This document shows, one piece after another, positions 1 to 8,519 of a DNA stretch of 64,000 nt (the first letter of the stretch is position 1; each line of letters starts with the position of its first letter). The notes beneath the pieces are model-generated. The model was not told where the DNA came from and made no database searches. It saw only the letters and a list, made by a program, of their open reading frames with translations. This stretch comes from JASHPR01 sp963795055 (lineage in GTDB: Bacteria; Actinomycetota; Actinomycetes; Streptosporangiales; Streptosporangiaceae), in contig CAWCGJ010000037.1 of NCBI GenBank assembly GCA_963795055.1, forward strand, positions 124,001 to 188,000. Reading direction: 5' to 3'. The translations under genes and the position numbers were made by a program.

Positions 1-1317
1 CTGCTCGGCGGCCGGCTGTCGGATCTGTTCGGCCGGCGGCGGATGCTGATCATCGGCCTGGTGGGCTTCGGCGCGGCCTCCGCGCTGGGCGGCGCGGCAA
101 CCGGTTTCGCGATGCTGGTGATCGGCCGTGGCGCGCAGGGGGCGTTCGGCGCGATGCTGGCGCCGGCCGCGCTGTCGACGCTGACCGTGACGTTCATCGA
201 CCCGGCCGAGCGCGGCAAGGCGTTCGGAGTCTACGGCGCTATCGCCGGGGCGGGCGGTGCGGTGGGGCTGCTGCTAGGCGGGTTCCTGACCGAGTACCTA
301 TCCTGGCGGTGGTGCCTGTACGTCAACGTCGTCCTGGCGGTCGTCGCGGTCACGGGCGCGCTGCGGCTGCTGGCCGCGTACCCCCGGGACCCGGACGTGC
401 GCATCGACTGGCCGGGAACGGTCCTGGTGGCGGCCGGGCTGGTCGCCGTGGTCTACGGGCTGTCCGAAGCCGACACCGCGGGCTGGGGCGCCCCGACGAC
501 CCTTGGGCTGCTAGCGGCCGGGGTGGTCCTGCTGGCCGTGTTCGTGCTGGTCGAGCGGCGGGTCCAGCATCCGCTGCTGCCACTTCGGATTATCACGAAC
601 CGCTTCCGCGGCGGCGCGTACCTGGCCATCGGGCTGTCCGCCATCGGCGTGTTCGGGATCTTCCTGTTCCTGACCTACTACCTGCAGCTGACCCTGGCCT
701 ACTCGCCGGTCAAGTCCGGCTTGGCCTTCCTGCCGATGATCGCGGCGATCGTTGCGGCGTCCACCATCTCCAGCGGGGTGCTGATGCCGCGGACCGGGCC
801 TCGGCCCCTGATCCCGGCCGGCCTGCTCATCGCGGCGGTCGGCCTGAGCATCCTGGCCGCGCAACTGGGACTGCGTACCAGCTACCTGGACTGGATCCTG
901 CCCGCTCTGGTGCTGGTCGGGGCCGGGCTGGGCCTGGTGTTCGGCTGTGCGCTGAACACCGCGACCTACGGCGCCGGCGCGGCGGACGCGGGCGTCGCCT
1001 CGGCCCTGGTCAACACCAACCAGCAGGTCGGCGGCTCGATCGGCACCGCGCTGCTGAACACCCTGGCCGCCAGTGCCCTGGCCAGCTACGTGCTGACCCA
1101 CGGCCACGGCCCGCTGGCCCTGGCCCAAGCGGCGGTGCACAGCTACGTGGTCGGGTTCTGGGTCTCGGCCGCCATTCTGGCCGCTTCCGCGGTCGTGTGC
1201 GCGCTGGTGCTGCCCTCCGGCACCCTGACACCGGCCGTCGGCCAGGCCGCCCCGCCCGTTGTGCAACCAAGGGAGGAGATGAGCGTCCGTGACCCCCGAG
1301 CAGTCTCACGGCCCTAG
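1..1317 (+). CDS. MFS multidrug exporter, DHA2 type (5' end outside window)
   Basis: Integral membrane proton-coupled exporter of the major facilitator superfamily. The frame is open from base 1 and its first residues, GGRLSDLFGRRR, are the cytoplasmic motif A that lies between TM2 and TM3, so the first two helices lie before the window. The remaining 438 residues hold about 11-12 hydrophobic segments, which suits the 14-TM DHA2 (EmrB/QacA) class. A G-rich motif-C-like stretch (AGAGGAVGLLLGG) follows at about residues 81-93. The C-terminal tail is hydrophilic. The stop lies 29 bp inside the next gene, so the two are probably co-transcribed and translationally coupled. The substrate cannot be told from sequence. 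Confidence 0.9.
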   Translation: MLGGRLSDLFGRRRMLIIGLVGFGAASALGGAATGFAMLVIGRGAQGAFGAMLAPAALSTLTVTFIDPAERGKAFGVYGAIAGAGGAVGLLLGGFLTEYLSWRWCLYVNVVLAVVAVTGALRLLAAYPRDPDVRIDWPGTVLVAAGLVAVVYGLSEADTAGWGAPTTLGLLAAGVVLLAVFVLVERRVQHPLLPLRIITNRFRGGAYLAIGLSAIGVFGIFLFLTYYLQLTLAYSPVKSGLAFLPMIAAIVAASTISSGVLMPRTGPRPLIPAGLLIAAVGLSILAAQLGLRTSYLDWILPALVLVGAGLGLVFGCALNTATYGAGAADAGVASALVNTNQQVGGSIGTALLNTLAASALASYVLTHGHGPLALAQAAVHSYVVGFWVSAAILAASAVVCALVLPSGTLTPAVGQAAPPVVQPREEMSVRDPRAVSRP

Positions 1318-2038
1318 CCCGCGTACCCCCACCTCGCCCGACCCCTCCCTTCTCCCGCCCGACCGCTCTTCCGGCCCGCCCGGGCCCGCCGTACGGCTGA
1401 TCACCGTGTCGGCGGCCTACGGCGCCGCCGGCAGTGTCATCGCCCCGGCCCTGGCCGACCGGCTCGGCCTGCCCTTCCTGCAGCGGGTCACGACGTCCGA
1501 GGGCCACGTCGCGGAGCCCGGGCCGTGCGATGAGCAGCTGTCGGCGGAGGAGGTCAAGGTCACCCCGGTGCACCGGCTGCTGGCTCATTTCACCCAGGCG
1601 ATGCCGGCCGGGCCCACCCAGTCGCCGCCGTCCACCCACCACCAGGACGAGTACCTGCGCGGCCACGGCGAGGCCGGGATTCACCGCCTGCTCGCCGACA
1701 GCCGCGGTGGCGTGATCCTGGGCCGGGCGGCGGCGGTCGTGCTCGGCAAGGACCGCGGCTTTCACGTCCGGCTGGACGGCCCGGCCGAGCGCCGCGTCGT
1801 CCAGGGAGCCGCGATCGAAGGCATCAGTGAGGAGCAGGCGAGGGAGCGCCTGTGGGCGGCCGACAAGGCCCGCACCGCCTACGTGCGCCGCCTGTACCGG
1901 TGCGACCCGGCCGACGCGTCCCTGTATCACCTGGTGGTCGACTCCACCGCGATGCCTCTGGATACGGTCATCGAGCTCATCGTCACCGCCGCCCGCGCCC
2001 ACGAGGCACCCGTCCCCGAGCAGAGCGAGACTCACTAG
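1289..2038 (+). CDS. cytidylate kinase-like family protein
   Basis: 249-residue protein of the cytidylate-kinase-like family (PF13189 type). After a Pro/Ser-rich, probably disordered N-terminus of about 35 residues comes a degenerate P-loop, TVSAAYGAAGS (about 39-49), followed by the family pattern A-LADRLGLPF-. A second conserved block, GVILGRAA, lies near residue 144, and a basic/acidic C-terminal helix region carries the LID-like RERLWAADKAR. There is no classical Walker A lysine, as is usual for this subfamily, so nucleotide kinase activity is not assured. The GTG start is preceded by GGGAGGAG with 10 nt spacing and overlaps the exporter gene by 29 bp. The stop overlaps the stop of the convergent stress-protein gene by 4 bp. 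Confidence 0.8.
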   Translation: MTPEQSHGPSPRTPTSPDPSLLPPDRSSGPPGPAVRLITVSAAYGAAGSVIAPALADRLGLPFLQRVTTSEGHVAEPGPCDEQLSAEEVKVTPVHRLLAHFTQAMPAGPTQSPPSTHHQDEYLRGHGEAGIHRLLADSRGGVILGRAAAVVLGKDRGFHVRLDGPAERRVVQGAAIEGISEEQARERLWAADKARTAYVRRLYRCDPADASLYHLVVDSTAMPLDTVIELIVTAARAHEAPVPEQSETH

Positions 2039-2496
2039 GGCACGATGGTGACCGGCACCGGTGAGTGGCGGGCCAGGTTGACCGCGACCGAGCCGACCAT
2101 GCGGTGCATGGCGCTGGACGAGCTCCCGACTTCGATGACCACCACGTCGCCAGGCTGGGCGGCCTGAACCGACTCGGCCGCCGCGATCAACTCGTGGGCA
2201 ATCAGGCCTTGGCGCCACTGGAAGTCCCAGGGCACCTGGCTGTCGCCCAGCTGCTCGGCGGCCGCCGCCCGAAGCTCCTGGGCCACCCGGTCAAAGTCGT
2301 GTTCCACGATGGTCACGGCGTCGGCCGACAGGCTCACCGTGCTGGTCAGGTGAGCCACCCAGACCACCGTCATCCGGCCCGGCGGCCGGACCGCCAGCAG
2401 GCGCGCCGCGGTGTCGAGCGCCCGCGTGGCCGCGGGAGAGCCGTCAAACCCGACGATCAGGTGCAGTTCGCGGACGGGCGGTGTTTCGGCGCTCAT
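2035..2496 (-). CDS. universal stress protein (UspA family)
   Basis: 153-residue single-domain Usp-fold protein. It opens with the typical beta-strand and VGFDGSPAATRAL helix, and ends with the characteristic ARHSPVPVTIVP strand. The ATP-binding loop is unusual: in place of G-2X-G-9X-G(S/T) it reads VGSSSSAMHRMVGS, lacking the second Gly and two residues shorter, so ATP binding is doubtful. A close paralogue with the same altered loop lies at 54325-54783. A palindrome begins two bases upstream of the ATG and covers a TATTCT -10-like hexamer, suggesting repressible and possibly near-leaderless expression. Cytoplasmic. Confidence 0.88.
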   Translation of the reverse strand: MSAETPPVRELHLIVGFDGSPAATRALDTAARLLAVRPPGRMTVVWVAHLTSTVSLSADAVTIVEHDFDRVAQELRAAAAEQLGDSQVPWDFQWRQGLIAHELIAAAESVQAAQPGDVVVIEVGSSSSAMHRMVGSVAVNLARHSPVPVTIVP

Positions 2497-2497
2497 A

Positions 2498-2524
2498 GCG
2501 CGCCAAGAATAACGCTTGGCGCGC
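2498..2524 (-). promoter_or_regulatory. 27-bp dyad over the stress-protein promoter
   Basis: Perfect 10-bp inverted repeat GCGCGCCAAG / CTTGGCGCGC with a 7-nt centre, starting 2 nt upstream of the Usp ATG. Read on the minus strand, the centre contains TATTCT, a plausible -10 about 10 nt before the start codon. A bound protein would block transcription. The regulator is unknown. Confidence 0.5.
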
Positions 2525-2693
2525 CACGCAGTGGCCCGCCTTCCGGCACGGCCTGGTCACGGCAGGTCATTGGCGGGAAGGTTCATGTTGTCGTCTGGGT
2601 TTTGTTGCGGATCGGCGGGCCCGATACCATCGGTCCGGCTGATCCCGGCCGCCGGTGGAATCCGGGGCAGCACTCGCCAGCCCGAGGATGAAC

Positions 2694-3698
2694 ATGGACC
2701 ACGATGCCCTCCCCGGCGACCACCTTGAGACCGGACACGTGTCGACCGGGGCGCTCCCATCCGATGCTGACGTGCAGGCCCTCATCTCGGCTGGCTACGA
2801 GCGCTACCGCCATCTCGGCGACGGAGCGGTCGCCGATTACATTCCTGCCCTGGCAGCGGCGCCGCCCAGCGCTTTCGGCGTCTGTGTTGCCGGGGTTCGC
2901 GGGCGGCTGTTCTCGGCTGGCGACGCCGACCAGGAGTTCGCCATCGAGAGCATCTCCAAGCTTTTTGTCTTTGCCCTGGTTTGTCACGCTCTCGGGCATG
3001 ATCAGGCGCGCCGGAAGCTAGGTGTCAACAGCACCGGGCTGCCCTTCAACTCGGTGATGGCCATTGAGCTCAACGCCGATCGCACGATGAATCCGCTGGT
3101 CAATGCCGGGGCCATTGCCACCACGAGCCTGGTGCCGGGCACGACTGCTGAGGAGAAATTCGAGAGCATCGTCGCCGCGATGTCGCGATTCGCCGGGCGG
3201 CGCTTGGTGATGGACGGCGACGTGTACGAGTCCGAGGCGGCGACCAACGATCGCAACCGGGGTATCGCCCACCTCCTCGACGGCTACGGCCGGATGTACT
3301 GCGACCCCGATCTCGCCACCGACGTCTATACCCGCCAGTGTTCTTTGCGGGTCAGCGCGCGGGACCTGGCCGTGATGGGGGCCACCCTGGCGAATGGCGG
3401 CGTGAATCCGGTCACCGGCGAGCAGGCCATCGAGGCCCGCTACTGCAAGCGGGTGCTGGCCGTGCTGGCCACAGCGGGGCTATATGAGCAGTCTGGCGAG
3501 TGGCTGTACGACGTGGGTCTCCCGGGCAAAAGCGGGGTCGCGGGGGGCATCGTGACTGTGTCGCCGGGCAAGGGGGGCCTCGGCACGTTCTCCCCTCCCC
3601 TTGATGCGGCGGGTAACAGCGTGCGGGGACAGCGCATCACCAGGTACCTCTCAGAAGCGCTGGGGCTCAACCTGTTTGCCTCGGCACCCTTTGCCTGA
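2694..3698 (+). CDS. glsA: glutaminase A
   Basis: Hydrolyses glutamine to glutamate and ammonia in the cytoplasm. The protein has the glutaminase serine-hydrolase fold with the catalytic S-x-x-K tetrad, SISK, at about residues 86-89, the conserved NPLVNAGAI block, and the Ser/Tyr-rich RNRGIAHLL-DGYG-MYCDP core. Its end, LPGKSGVAGGI-SPGKGGLGTFSPPL, is diagnostic. At 334 residues it has normal length. The frame extends back to a GTG at 2655, but the ATG at 2694 is preceded by GAGG at 6 nt and gives the usual family N-terminus, so I use it. It is a monocistronic gene between a divergent stress-protein gene and a convergent Rieske gene. Confidence 0.93.
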   Translation: MDHDALPGDHLETGHVSTGALPSDADVQALISAGYERYRHLGDGAVADYIPALAAAPPSAFGVCVAGVRGRLFSAGDADQEFAIESISKLFVFALVCHALGHDQARRKLGVNSTGLPFNSVMAIELNADRTMNPLVNAGAIATTSLVPGTTAEEKFESIVAAMSRFAGRRLVMDGDVYESEAATNDRNRGIAHLLDGYGRMYCDPDLATDVYTRQCSLRVSARDLAVMGATLANGGVNPVTGEQAIEARYCKRVLAVLATAGLYEQSGEWLYDVGLPGKSGVAGGIVTVSPGKGGLGTFSPPLDAAGNSVRGQRITRYLSEALGLNLFASAPFA

Positions 3699-3740
3699 TT
3701 ACCCCCCAAGGGCCTCAGTGCTGAGTGATGGGGAACAGCT

Positions 3741-5504
3741 CTAACCCTCGGTGTCGCCTTTGGCGCGGCCCTGGATGAAGTCGATCGCGTCGAGAGTTGC
3801 CTGGTAGACAAACCGCTCGCGTTTGGGGGCGGCCAGGAACCTGGCCGCCGCGGCCAGCGGTGCCCGTCCGGCCGGGCCGGCCCGGGACTCGGCGATCGCG
3901 GCGGTGGTGGTCTTGACCGCGTGCGCGACCATGATCGACGCGGTCGAGTTGTCCTCGGCGGCGGCGTGGGTGAGCGCGGTCTCCAGCGGCGCGGCGGGGC
4001 CGTCGTAGCCCTTGACCAGCGCGACCGCCTGGTCCGGATCACGCTTCCTGATCGCCGTCAGCACCGCGTCTGTGTCCGACCCCGGATATGGCTCCACCGG
4101 AGCCTGATCTCCCTTGGCGTCGAACTTCGACGTCCACTGGACGAACCAGGCCGCATGCAAGACCCCGCGCAGGACCTGCGGGCCCGGGTCGGCCGACCAC
4201 GCCCAGCGCAGCGCATTGGTGTAGGTCAGCGTGTGCGTGACGTCGAGCCAGCCGGCGTCCTGTGAGTCGTCGGTATCCGAGGCGATGTCGAACCGGCCCA
4301 GCCGGGCCGCCGCCACCGACGCGATCGCGTCGATGATCTGCGGCACGGGCACGCCACCGCGCACCGCACTGGTGACCGCAGCGACCGCCTCTTCCGGTCC
4401 CTCCTCCAGCAGCACCCGGTGCAGGCCGCGAACATCCGGATCTGCGGTCGGGGGGGCGCTGGTGAAGGCCGGGGAGACGGCAGGGCCATGATCCCGGGTG
4501 GCGGGGGCGCGGACACCCAGGTCGTCTTCTACCGCCCGCCAGGCCCGCAGGAAGCGGCGCATATACGGAAGCCGGTCGTAGCGGGTGGACCAGGTGATCG
4601 CAGGCACCAGCGGCGCCAGCACCGTGTCCGCCTGCGACCAGCCGATCCGGTCGAGCAAGTCGAACGCCTTCTGGCAGTAGATCATCGGATGCCCGTACCC
4701 GAGGAAGTGATCGGTGATCGCGCCAAGGAACACATGCCGGATCTGCCCCGGCGGCGCGCCGGCCTGCAGCAGTCCGCGCAGCAGCGCCTCGGCGTCCTCG
4801 CCCTGCTCGGCGTCGACCAGAGGAGAAAACGCGGCCAGGCCGTCAGCCACCGAGCCGTATGACCCGACGACATCCAGCGGGTCCGGCTGGGGCCGCGGCG
4901 GCAGGCGCACCTCGGTCCGGCTCACCGTAGACAGGCCCTGGATGACCGGCAGCGCGCTCAGCGGGCCTTCGAACGCGCTCGCCATCGTCAGGCAATCCGC
5001 GAGCGTGGCCAGGGAGTGATTCCAGCCGTATTCAGCGCGGGTCGCGCCATACGTCACGCCCGCGCGTACCACCTCGGCCAGCGGCGTCCCGATCGCGCGC
5101 AGGCGCATCGTGTCTCTGGCGAGGCGGCCGGTATCCACCTCACCCATAGCGTCGAGCAGGCTCACGAACAACTCCGGCGCGATCTGCTCCGGCGCCGGAT
5201 CGGTGACGTCCACATACACCCACCCGTCACGCACCGACACCGGATACGTCCGGATGTTCTCCCCGCCGAACACGCACTTGCCGTCCGTCAGCCGGAACTT
5301 CCAGTTGTGCCACGCGCAGGTCAGCACTTCGCCGCGGATGTCGCCGTCCTTCAGCGCGTACCCCTGGTGCGGACACCGGTTGTCCGCCGCGTACACCCCC
5401 GCGGCGGTACGAAACAACGCGATCCGCTTGTCGCCATGACGCCAGAGCTTGCCCTGCCCGTCCGGGATATCCGCGATAGATACGGCACGCACCAAGTCCG
5501 TCAT
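3741..5504 (-). CDS. Rieske [2Fe-2S] domain fused to a large helical domain
   Basis: 587-residue protein. Residues 1-105 form a Rieske ferredoxin domain with the two cluster boxes C-P-H-Q-G (about Cys44/His46) and C-A-W-H (about Cys63/His66). The remaining ~470 residues are mostly helical and contain His-rich stretches such as ITDHFLGYGHPMIYC. I do not recognise a standard oxygenase catalytic domain (no clear H-x4-H facial triad). It resembles large helical uncharacterised oxidoreductase-type domains, but I cannot name it firmly. A start 12 codons upstream is possible; M at 5504 gives the natural N-terminus of the Rieske domain. It stands alone, so a partner reductase would be encoded elsewhere. 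Confidence 0.85.
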   Translation of the reverse strand: MTDLVRAVSIADIPDGQGKLWRHGDKRIALFRTAAGVYAADNRCPHQGYALKDGDIRGEVLTCAWHNWKFRLTDGKCVFGGENIRTYPVSVRDGWVYVDVTDPAPEQIAPELFVSLLDAMGEVDTGRLARDTMRLRAIGTPLAEVVRAGVTYGATRAEYGWNHSLATLADCLTMASAFEGPLSALPVIQGLSTVSRTEVRLPPRPQPDPLDVVGSYGSVADGLAAFSPLVDAEQGEDAEALLRGLLQAGAPPGQIRHVFLGAITDHFLGYGHPMIYCQKAFDLLDRIGWSQADTVLAPLVPAITWSTRYDRLPYMRRFLRAWRAVEDDLGVRAPATRDHGPAVSPAFTSAPPTADPDVRGLHRVLLEEGPEEAVAAVTSAVRGGVPVPQIIDAIASVAAARLGRFDIASDTDDSQDAGWLDVTHTLTYTNALRWAWSADPGPQVLRGVLHAAWFVQWTSKFDAKGDQAPVEPYPGSDTDAVLTAIRKRDPDQAVALVKGYDGPAAPLETALTHAAAEDNSTASIMVAHAVKTTTAAIAESRAGPAGRAPLAAAARFLAAPKRERFVYQATLDAIDFIQGRAKGDTEG

Positions 5505-5686
5505 GCGATGACGGTAACGCCGCGTACTCCGCGTGCCCATCGGCCGTTCGTCCTAGGACCAGGCCGAGGGCGGTGCCCGGACGGGCCGATGTGGCGTTAA
5601 GGGCCTCACTCGTGTCACGGCCGGGATGCCACATGGCGGACCCGAACCGTTATGGGCAGAGACCTTGTTGTTCCAGGGTCGTCGAG

Positions 5687-6415
5687 TTAGCTGCCGCTGT
5701 CGTGCCGCTGGCGGATCTGGCGGATCGCTTCCTGGACGCCGCCGGTCCAGGGGGCGCCATGCCCGGGAAGTACGTGATCAGCGGAGATCGGATCCAGGCG
5801 GGCCAGCGATTCGACCGCCTGGGCGGCGTCCGCTGTGAATGGCGCGACCTGGGGGCCGCGTGCCCCCGTAGTCACCGCGTAGGTGGCGAATGCGTCGCCG
5901 ACGAACAGCGCGTCGAGCGAAGCGACGTGCAGCGCGGCGCTGCCGGGGGTGTGGCCGGGCGTCAACGTGACCCGCGGGCTGCCCGGGACGTCCAAGGTTG
6001 CCCCGTCGCCGAACGTCGCGACCTGCTGCAGCTTGGGGGTACGAAGCCCGCCGTGCAGGAGCGAGAACCACAGGAACCCTAGGAGGGGCCCGAGCTTGAC
6101 GGGGCCGTAGCCTTTCGACGGATTCGGCACCTCGCCGCGGGCCAGGGCGGCGTCGGCTTCGTGGACCGACACCGGGATCCGCCACTCGCGGCGCAGCCGC
6201 TCAGCGAAACCGATGTGGTCGGTGTGCCCGTGGGTGAGGATCAGCGCCCGGACGTCGGCGGGCGTGCGGCCCATCGCGGCCAGTTCCCGGGTGATGTCCT
6301 TGTAGAAGCCGGACACCCCGGCGTCGATGATCGTCACCTCGCCGGCCTGCTCGACAAGGTACGCGTTGATCATGCTGTTCTCGCCGATCCGGTGGATGCC
6401 CGGCGCGATCTTCAT
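5687..6415 (-). CDS. MBL-fold metallo-hydrolase
   Basis: 242-residue cytoplasmic metallo-beta-lactamase-fold hydrolase with the complete metal site: HGHTDH (about residues 62-67), the His of TPGHTPGS, the Asp of VGDAF and the His of LPGHG. It is of the glyoxalase-II-like or general esterase/lactonase subgroup; the substrate is unknown. The ATG at 6415 follows GGAGG with 8 nt spacing, which fixes the start despite a longer open frame. It is the distal gene of a TetR - membrane protein - hydrolase unit, and its start lies inside the 3' end of the membrane-protein frame. Confidence 0.9.
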   Translation of the reverse strand: MKIAPGIHRIGENSMINAYLVEQAGEVTIIDAGVSGFYKDITRELAAMGRTPADVRALILTHGHTDHIGFAERLRREWRIPVSVHEADAALARGEVPNPSKGYGPVKLGPLLGFLWFSLLHGGLRTPKLQQVATFGDGATLDVPGSPRVTLTPGHTPGSAALHVASLDALFVGDAFATYAVTTGARGPQVAPFTADAAQAVESLARLDPISADHVLPGHGAPWTGGVQEAIRQIRQRHDSGS

Positions 6416-7139
6416 GATGGGATCCTCCATCCGGCAGGGTAACGGGCGGCCACGCCGCTGACATCTGGGGAAGAACTGCCCGTGAGTGGGGTGGCGGCGG
6501 CGCGGGGCCGGCCGATGCCCATAGTGCGGTGGCGAGGACGATCGAGCCTGCGGCCAGCAGGATGCCGTGGGCGATCCGGACGGCGGCGGGGCCGAAGAAC
6601 TGCGGAAGGAACAGCGCAATTCCGGTGGCGAACACGATGCCGCTGGTGCGCGGCAGGACGTGTGACTGCCACACTGCGATCGCCGCCATGATGGCTGCGG
6701 CCGCCAGCAGCAGCAGCCCGACGGCGAAGATCCTCATCGCGAGCGGCTGGTAGCGCACCGCATGGACGAGACTGAGAAGGTCGGCCCTGGGCCCGGCGGA
6801 CCCGGCGATCGCGTGCAGCCCGAAGTCCTCAGCTCCGTAGTAGGGCAGCACTAGTCCGGAGCCGATCCAGGCCAGTACCGCTGCGGTCAGGGCTAGCGGC
6901 TCGGCCCCGGTGGCGGCGAGCGCCGTGCGCAGGGCCAGCAGGCCCAGCGGTATCAGGATGAACCCGAGCATCGCGAAGAAGTGAGCGGTCACCCAGGCAC
7001 CGGAGCTCATCGATGCTGTTGCCCCGGCGACGGTGCCTTCGTCGTGCCAGGGCCGTAGGGCTGGGTAAGCGAGGAACAGCACGCCGGCCGCCGCCAGGGC
7101 GGCGGCGCCCGCGCGAATGCGGGTTGCAGAGGTGGACAT
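6201..7139 (-). CDS. six-TM membrane protein, 3' end overlaps the hydrolase gene
   Basis: About six hydrophobic segments are visible in residues 10-220 (for example near 12-28, 52-72, 80-105, 143-165, 168-190 and 195-212), so it is an integral membrane protein. I do not recognise the family. The natural-looking protein ends near residue 225-240. The frame then continues without a stop for about 215 bp inside the metallo-hydrolase gene in a different frame, giving an Arg/His/Gly-rich tail typical of a shadow reading. Either the long overlap is real, or an original stop was lost by a small indel. The ATG follows a GGGAG motif. It lies 32 bp after the TetR gene and is probably co-transcribed with it. 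Confidence 0.65.
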   Translation of the reverse strand: MSTSATRIRAGAAALAAAGVLFLAYPALRPWHDEGTVAGATASMSSGAWVTAHFFAMLGFILIPLGLLALRTALAATGAEPLALTAAVLAWIGSGLVLPYYGAEDFGLHAIAGSAGPRADLLSLVHAVRYQPLAMRIFAVGLLLLAAAAIMAAIAVWQSHVLPRTSGIVFATGIALFLPQFFGPAAVRIAHGILLAAGSIVLATALWASAGPAPPPPHSRAVLPQMSAAWPPVTLPDGGSHHEDRAGHPPDRREQHDQRVPCRAGRRGDDHRRRGVRLLQGHHPGTGRDGPHARRRPGADPHPRAHRPHRFR

Positions 7140-7171
7140 GTGTGTCTCCCGTGGTTGTCAGCCTCGGCGGG

Positions 7172-7729
7172 TCAGGGCCGGGGCAACGATGCGAGGTACA
7201 TCTGGATGAGCTGTTCGTAGGTTTCGGCCGGGTCCTCGGCCAGGCCGAAGCCGCCGCTGGATTCGATCGAGACGAAGCCGTGGACGATCACGCGCAGGCA
7301 CCGGGTGGCGTGGATCGCGCTGGCGCCGTGCAGGTCGTAGCCGCGCAGCACGGCCAGGAACACCTCGAGAAGGCGGCCCGCTGGCTGCGCCAGCGCCGGG
7401 TCGCGCATCGGGTCCGGCGGCACCGCCAGGTAGCGGGCGGGATGTTCCACGCCGTAGGCGCGCAGCCGTCTCATCAGTGCGGCGATCGCTGCGTCCCCGC
7501 TCAGCCCCAATACCGCTGCGGTGGCCACCTCGGTCATCTCGGCCAGGACCCGGGCGGCTACCCGTGACCGCAGCTCGGCCAGGCTCGCCACATGTTTATA
7601 CAGCGACGGCGCGGCCACCCCGGCGCGGGTGGCGACCACCGATAGCGACAGCGCCTCGGGCCCTTGCTCATCGACGATGCCCAGGGCGACATCGACCACC
7701 CCGTCGGTGCTGAGCCCTGCCCTAGGCAC
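7172..7729 (-). CDS. TetR-family transcriptional repressor
   Basis: 185 residues. The N-terminal helix-turn-helix is typical (SVVATRAGVAAPSLYKHVAS, about residues 27-46, with the L-Y-K-H recognition signature), and an all-helical C-terminal ligand domain of the TetR_C WHG type follows. GTG start. It heads a leftward unit with a membrane protein and an MBL hydrolase, suggesting it controls them and itself. A good inverted repeat lies 29-46 bp upstream of the start. The ligand is unknown. Confidence 0.88.
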   Translation of the reverse strand: MPRAGLSTDGVVDVALGIVDEQGPEALSLSVVATRAGVAAPSLYKHVASLAELRSRVAARVLAEMTEVATAAVLGLSGDAAIAALMRRLRAYGVEHPARYLAVPPDPMRDPALAQPAGRLLEVFLAVLRGYDLHGASAIHATRCLRVIVHGFVSIESSGGFGLAEDPAETYEQLIQMYLASLPRP

Positions 7730-7745
7730 GGCGGCCAGTCCTCAG

Positions 7746-7785
7746 ATAGCTACGACTCATAGCTGGAAAGCTATGACTATGAGCT
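7746..7785. promoter_or_regulatory. candidate TetR operator
   Basis: Perfect dyad CATAGCT-GGAA-AGCTATG at 7758-7775, with further copies of the ATAGCT / CTATGAGCT half-site on both sides (7746-7751 and 7778-7785). It is A+T-richer than its surroundings and lies just upstream of the TetR gene start, the usual place for an autoregulatory operator. Confidence 0.55.
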
Positions 7786-8102
7786 AATAGTTGTCAAACG
7801 AGCGGGCGACGTCGGCCAGGCAGGTGCCCGGAAACTCACGTCGGCTGTAGCAGGCAGCCCCGCCTGCTAGCGCGCCGCCCCGGCCACGGAACCGGCCTGA
7901 CCGCGGCCGACTGGGCGGTAAACCGCCAGGTGCCGGAAGGCCCACCCGACAGTCCGAGAATCCGCAACTCTGTAACAGGCCGCCAGCTCGCGGCACGTCT
8001 GTAGCGTCTCGACCACGGCCGCGGCCGGTGGCAGGCTCTCGATCCAGGATGCTGGCCTCACTAAAGCAGATGGCTCAACTCGGAGCGGAGGAGGCTCTTG
8101 AT
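7786..8102. other. intergenic, nothing recognised
   Basis: Between the divergent TetR and GerW genes. Open frames here are short and have no recognisable content. It must contain the GerW promoter, but I see no convincing -35/-10 pair. Confidence 0.5.
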
Positions 8103-8519
8103 ATGGACGTGGATGACCTCTTGACGAAATTGTCGGACAATCTCTCGGTGCGCCGCGCTTTCGGCACCGCGTACGAGAAGGACGGCGTGCTCATCATTCC
8201 GGTCGCGCTGGTGGCTGGCGGAGGCGGCGGCGGCGGTACCTCACGCCCTCGCGACGGTGACTCGGCCGCCGATCTCGACCCCTTGTATGAGGGGGCCCCG
8301 GCGGTACACGACGCAACACCCCAGAATTCAGGACCGGCGGACGCCGGCGGAGGCTTCGGCGGTCTGGTCCTGCCTGCAGGCGCCTACGTCGTGAAAGGCG
8401 ACCAGGTCCGCTGGGTACCCGCAGTGGACCTGACCATCGTCGTCCTGGCCTCGCTGAGCCTGGTGCGGATTCTTGCCCGCGCATGGACCCGGTCGCGGCG
8501 GCACCACGACGGGCCTTGA
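8103..8519 (+). CDS. GerW/YtfJ-family membrane-anchored protein
   Basis: 138 residues of the GerW (YtfJ) spore-protein family, widely present in actinobacteria outside endospore formers. Visible hallmarks are the FGTAYEKDGVLIIPVALV strand, a run of seven glycines, a GGGFGGLVLPAGAYVV block and the RWVPAVD motif, ending in one membrane helix (about residues 106-122) and a basic tail. I chose the ATG at 8103 because GGAGGAGG stands 10 nt before it; upstream in-frame ATGs lack a ribosome site. The linker between the glycine run and the second block is longer and more acidic than usual. The exact role is unknown. Confidence 0.82.
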   Translation: MDVDDLLTKLSDNLSVRRAFGTAYEKDGVLIIPVALVAGGGGGGGTSRPRDGDSAADLDPLYEGAPAVHDATPQNSGPADAGGGFGGLVLPAGAYVVKGDQVRWVPAVDLTIVVLASLSLVRILARAWTRSRRHHDGP

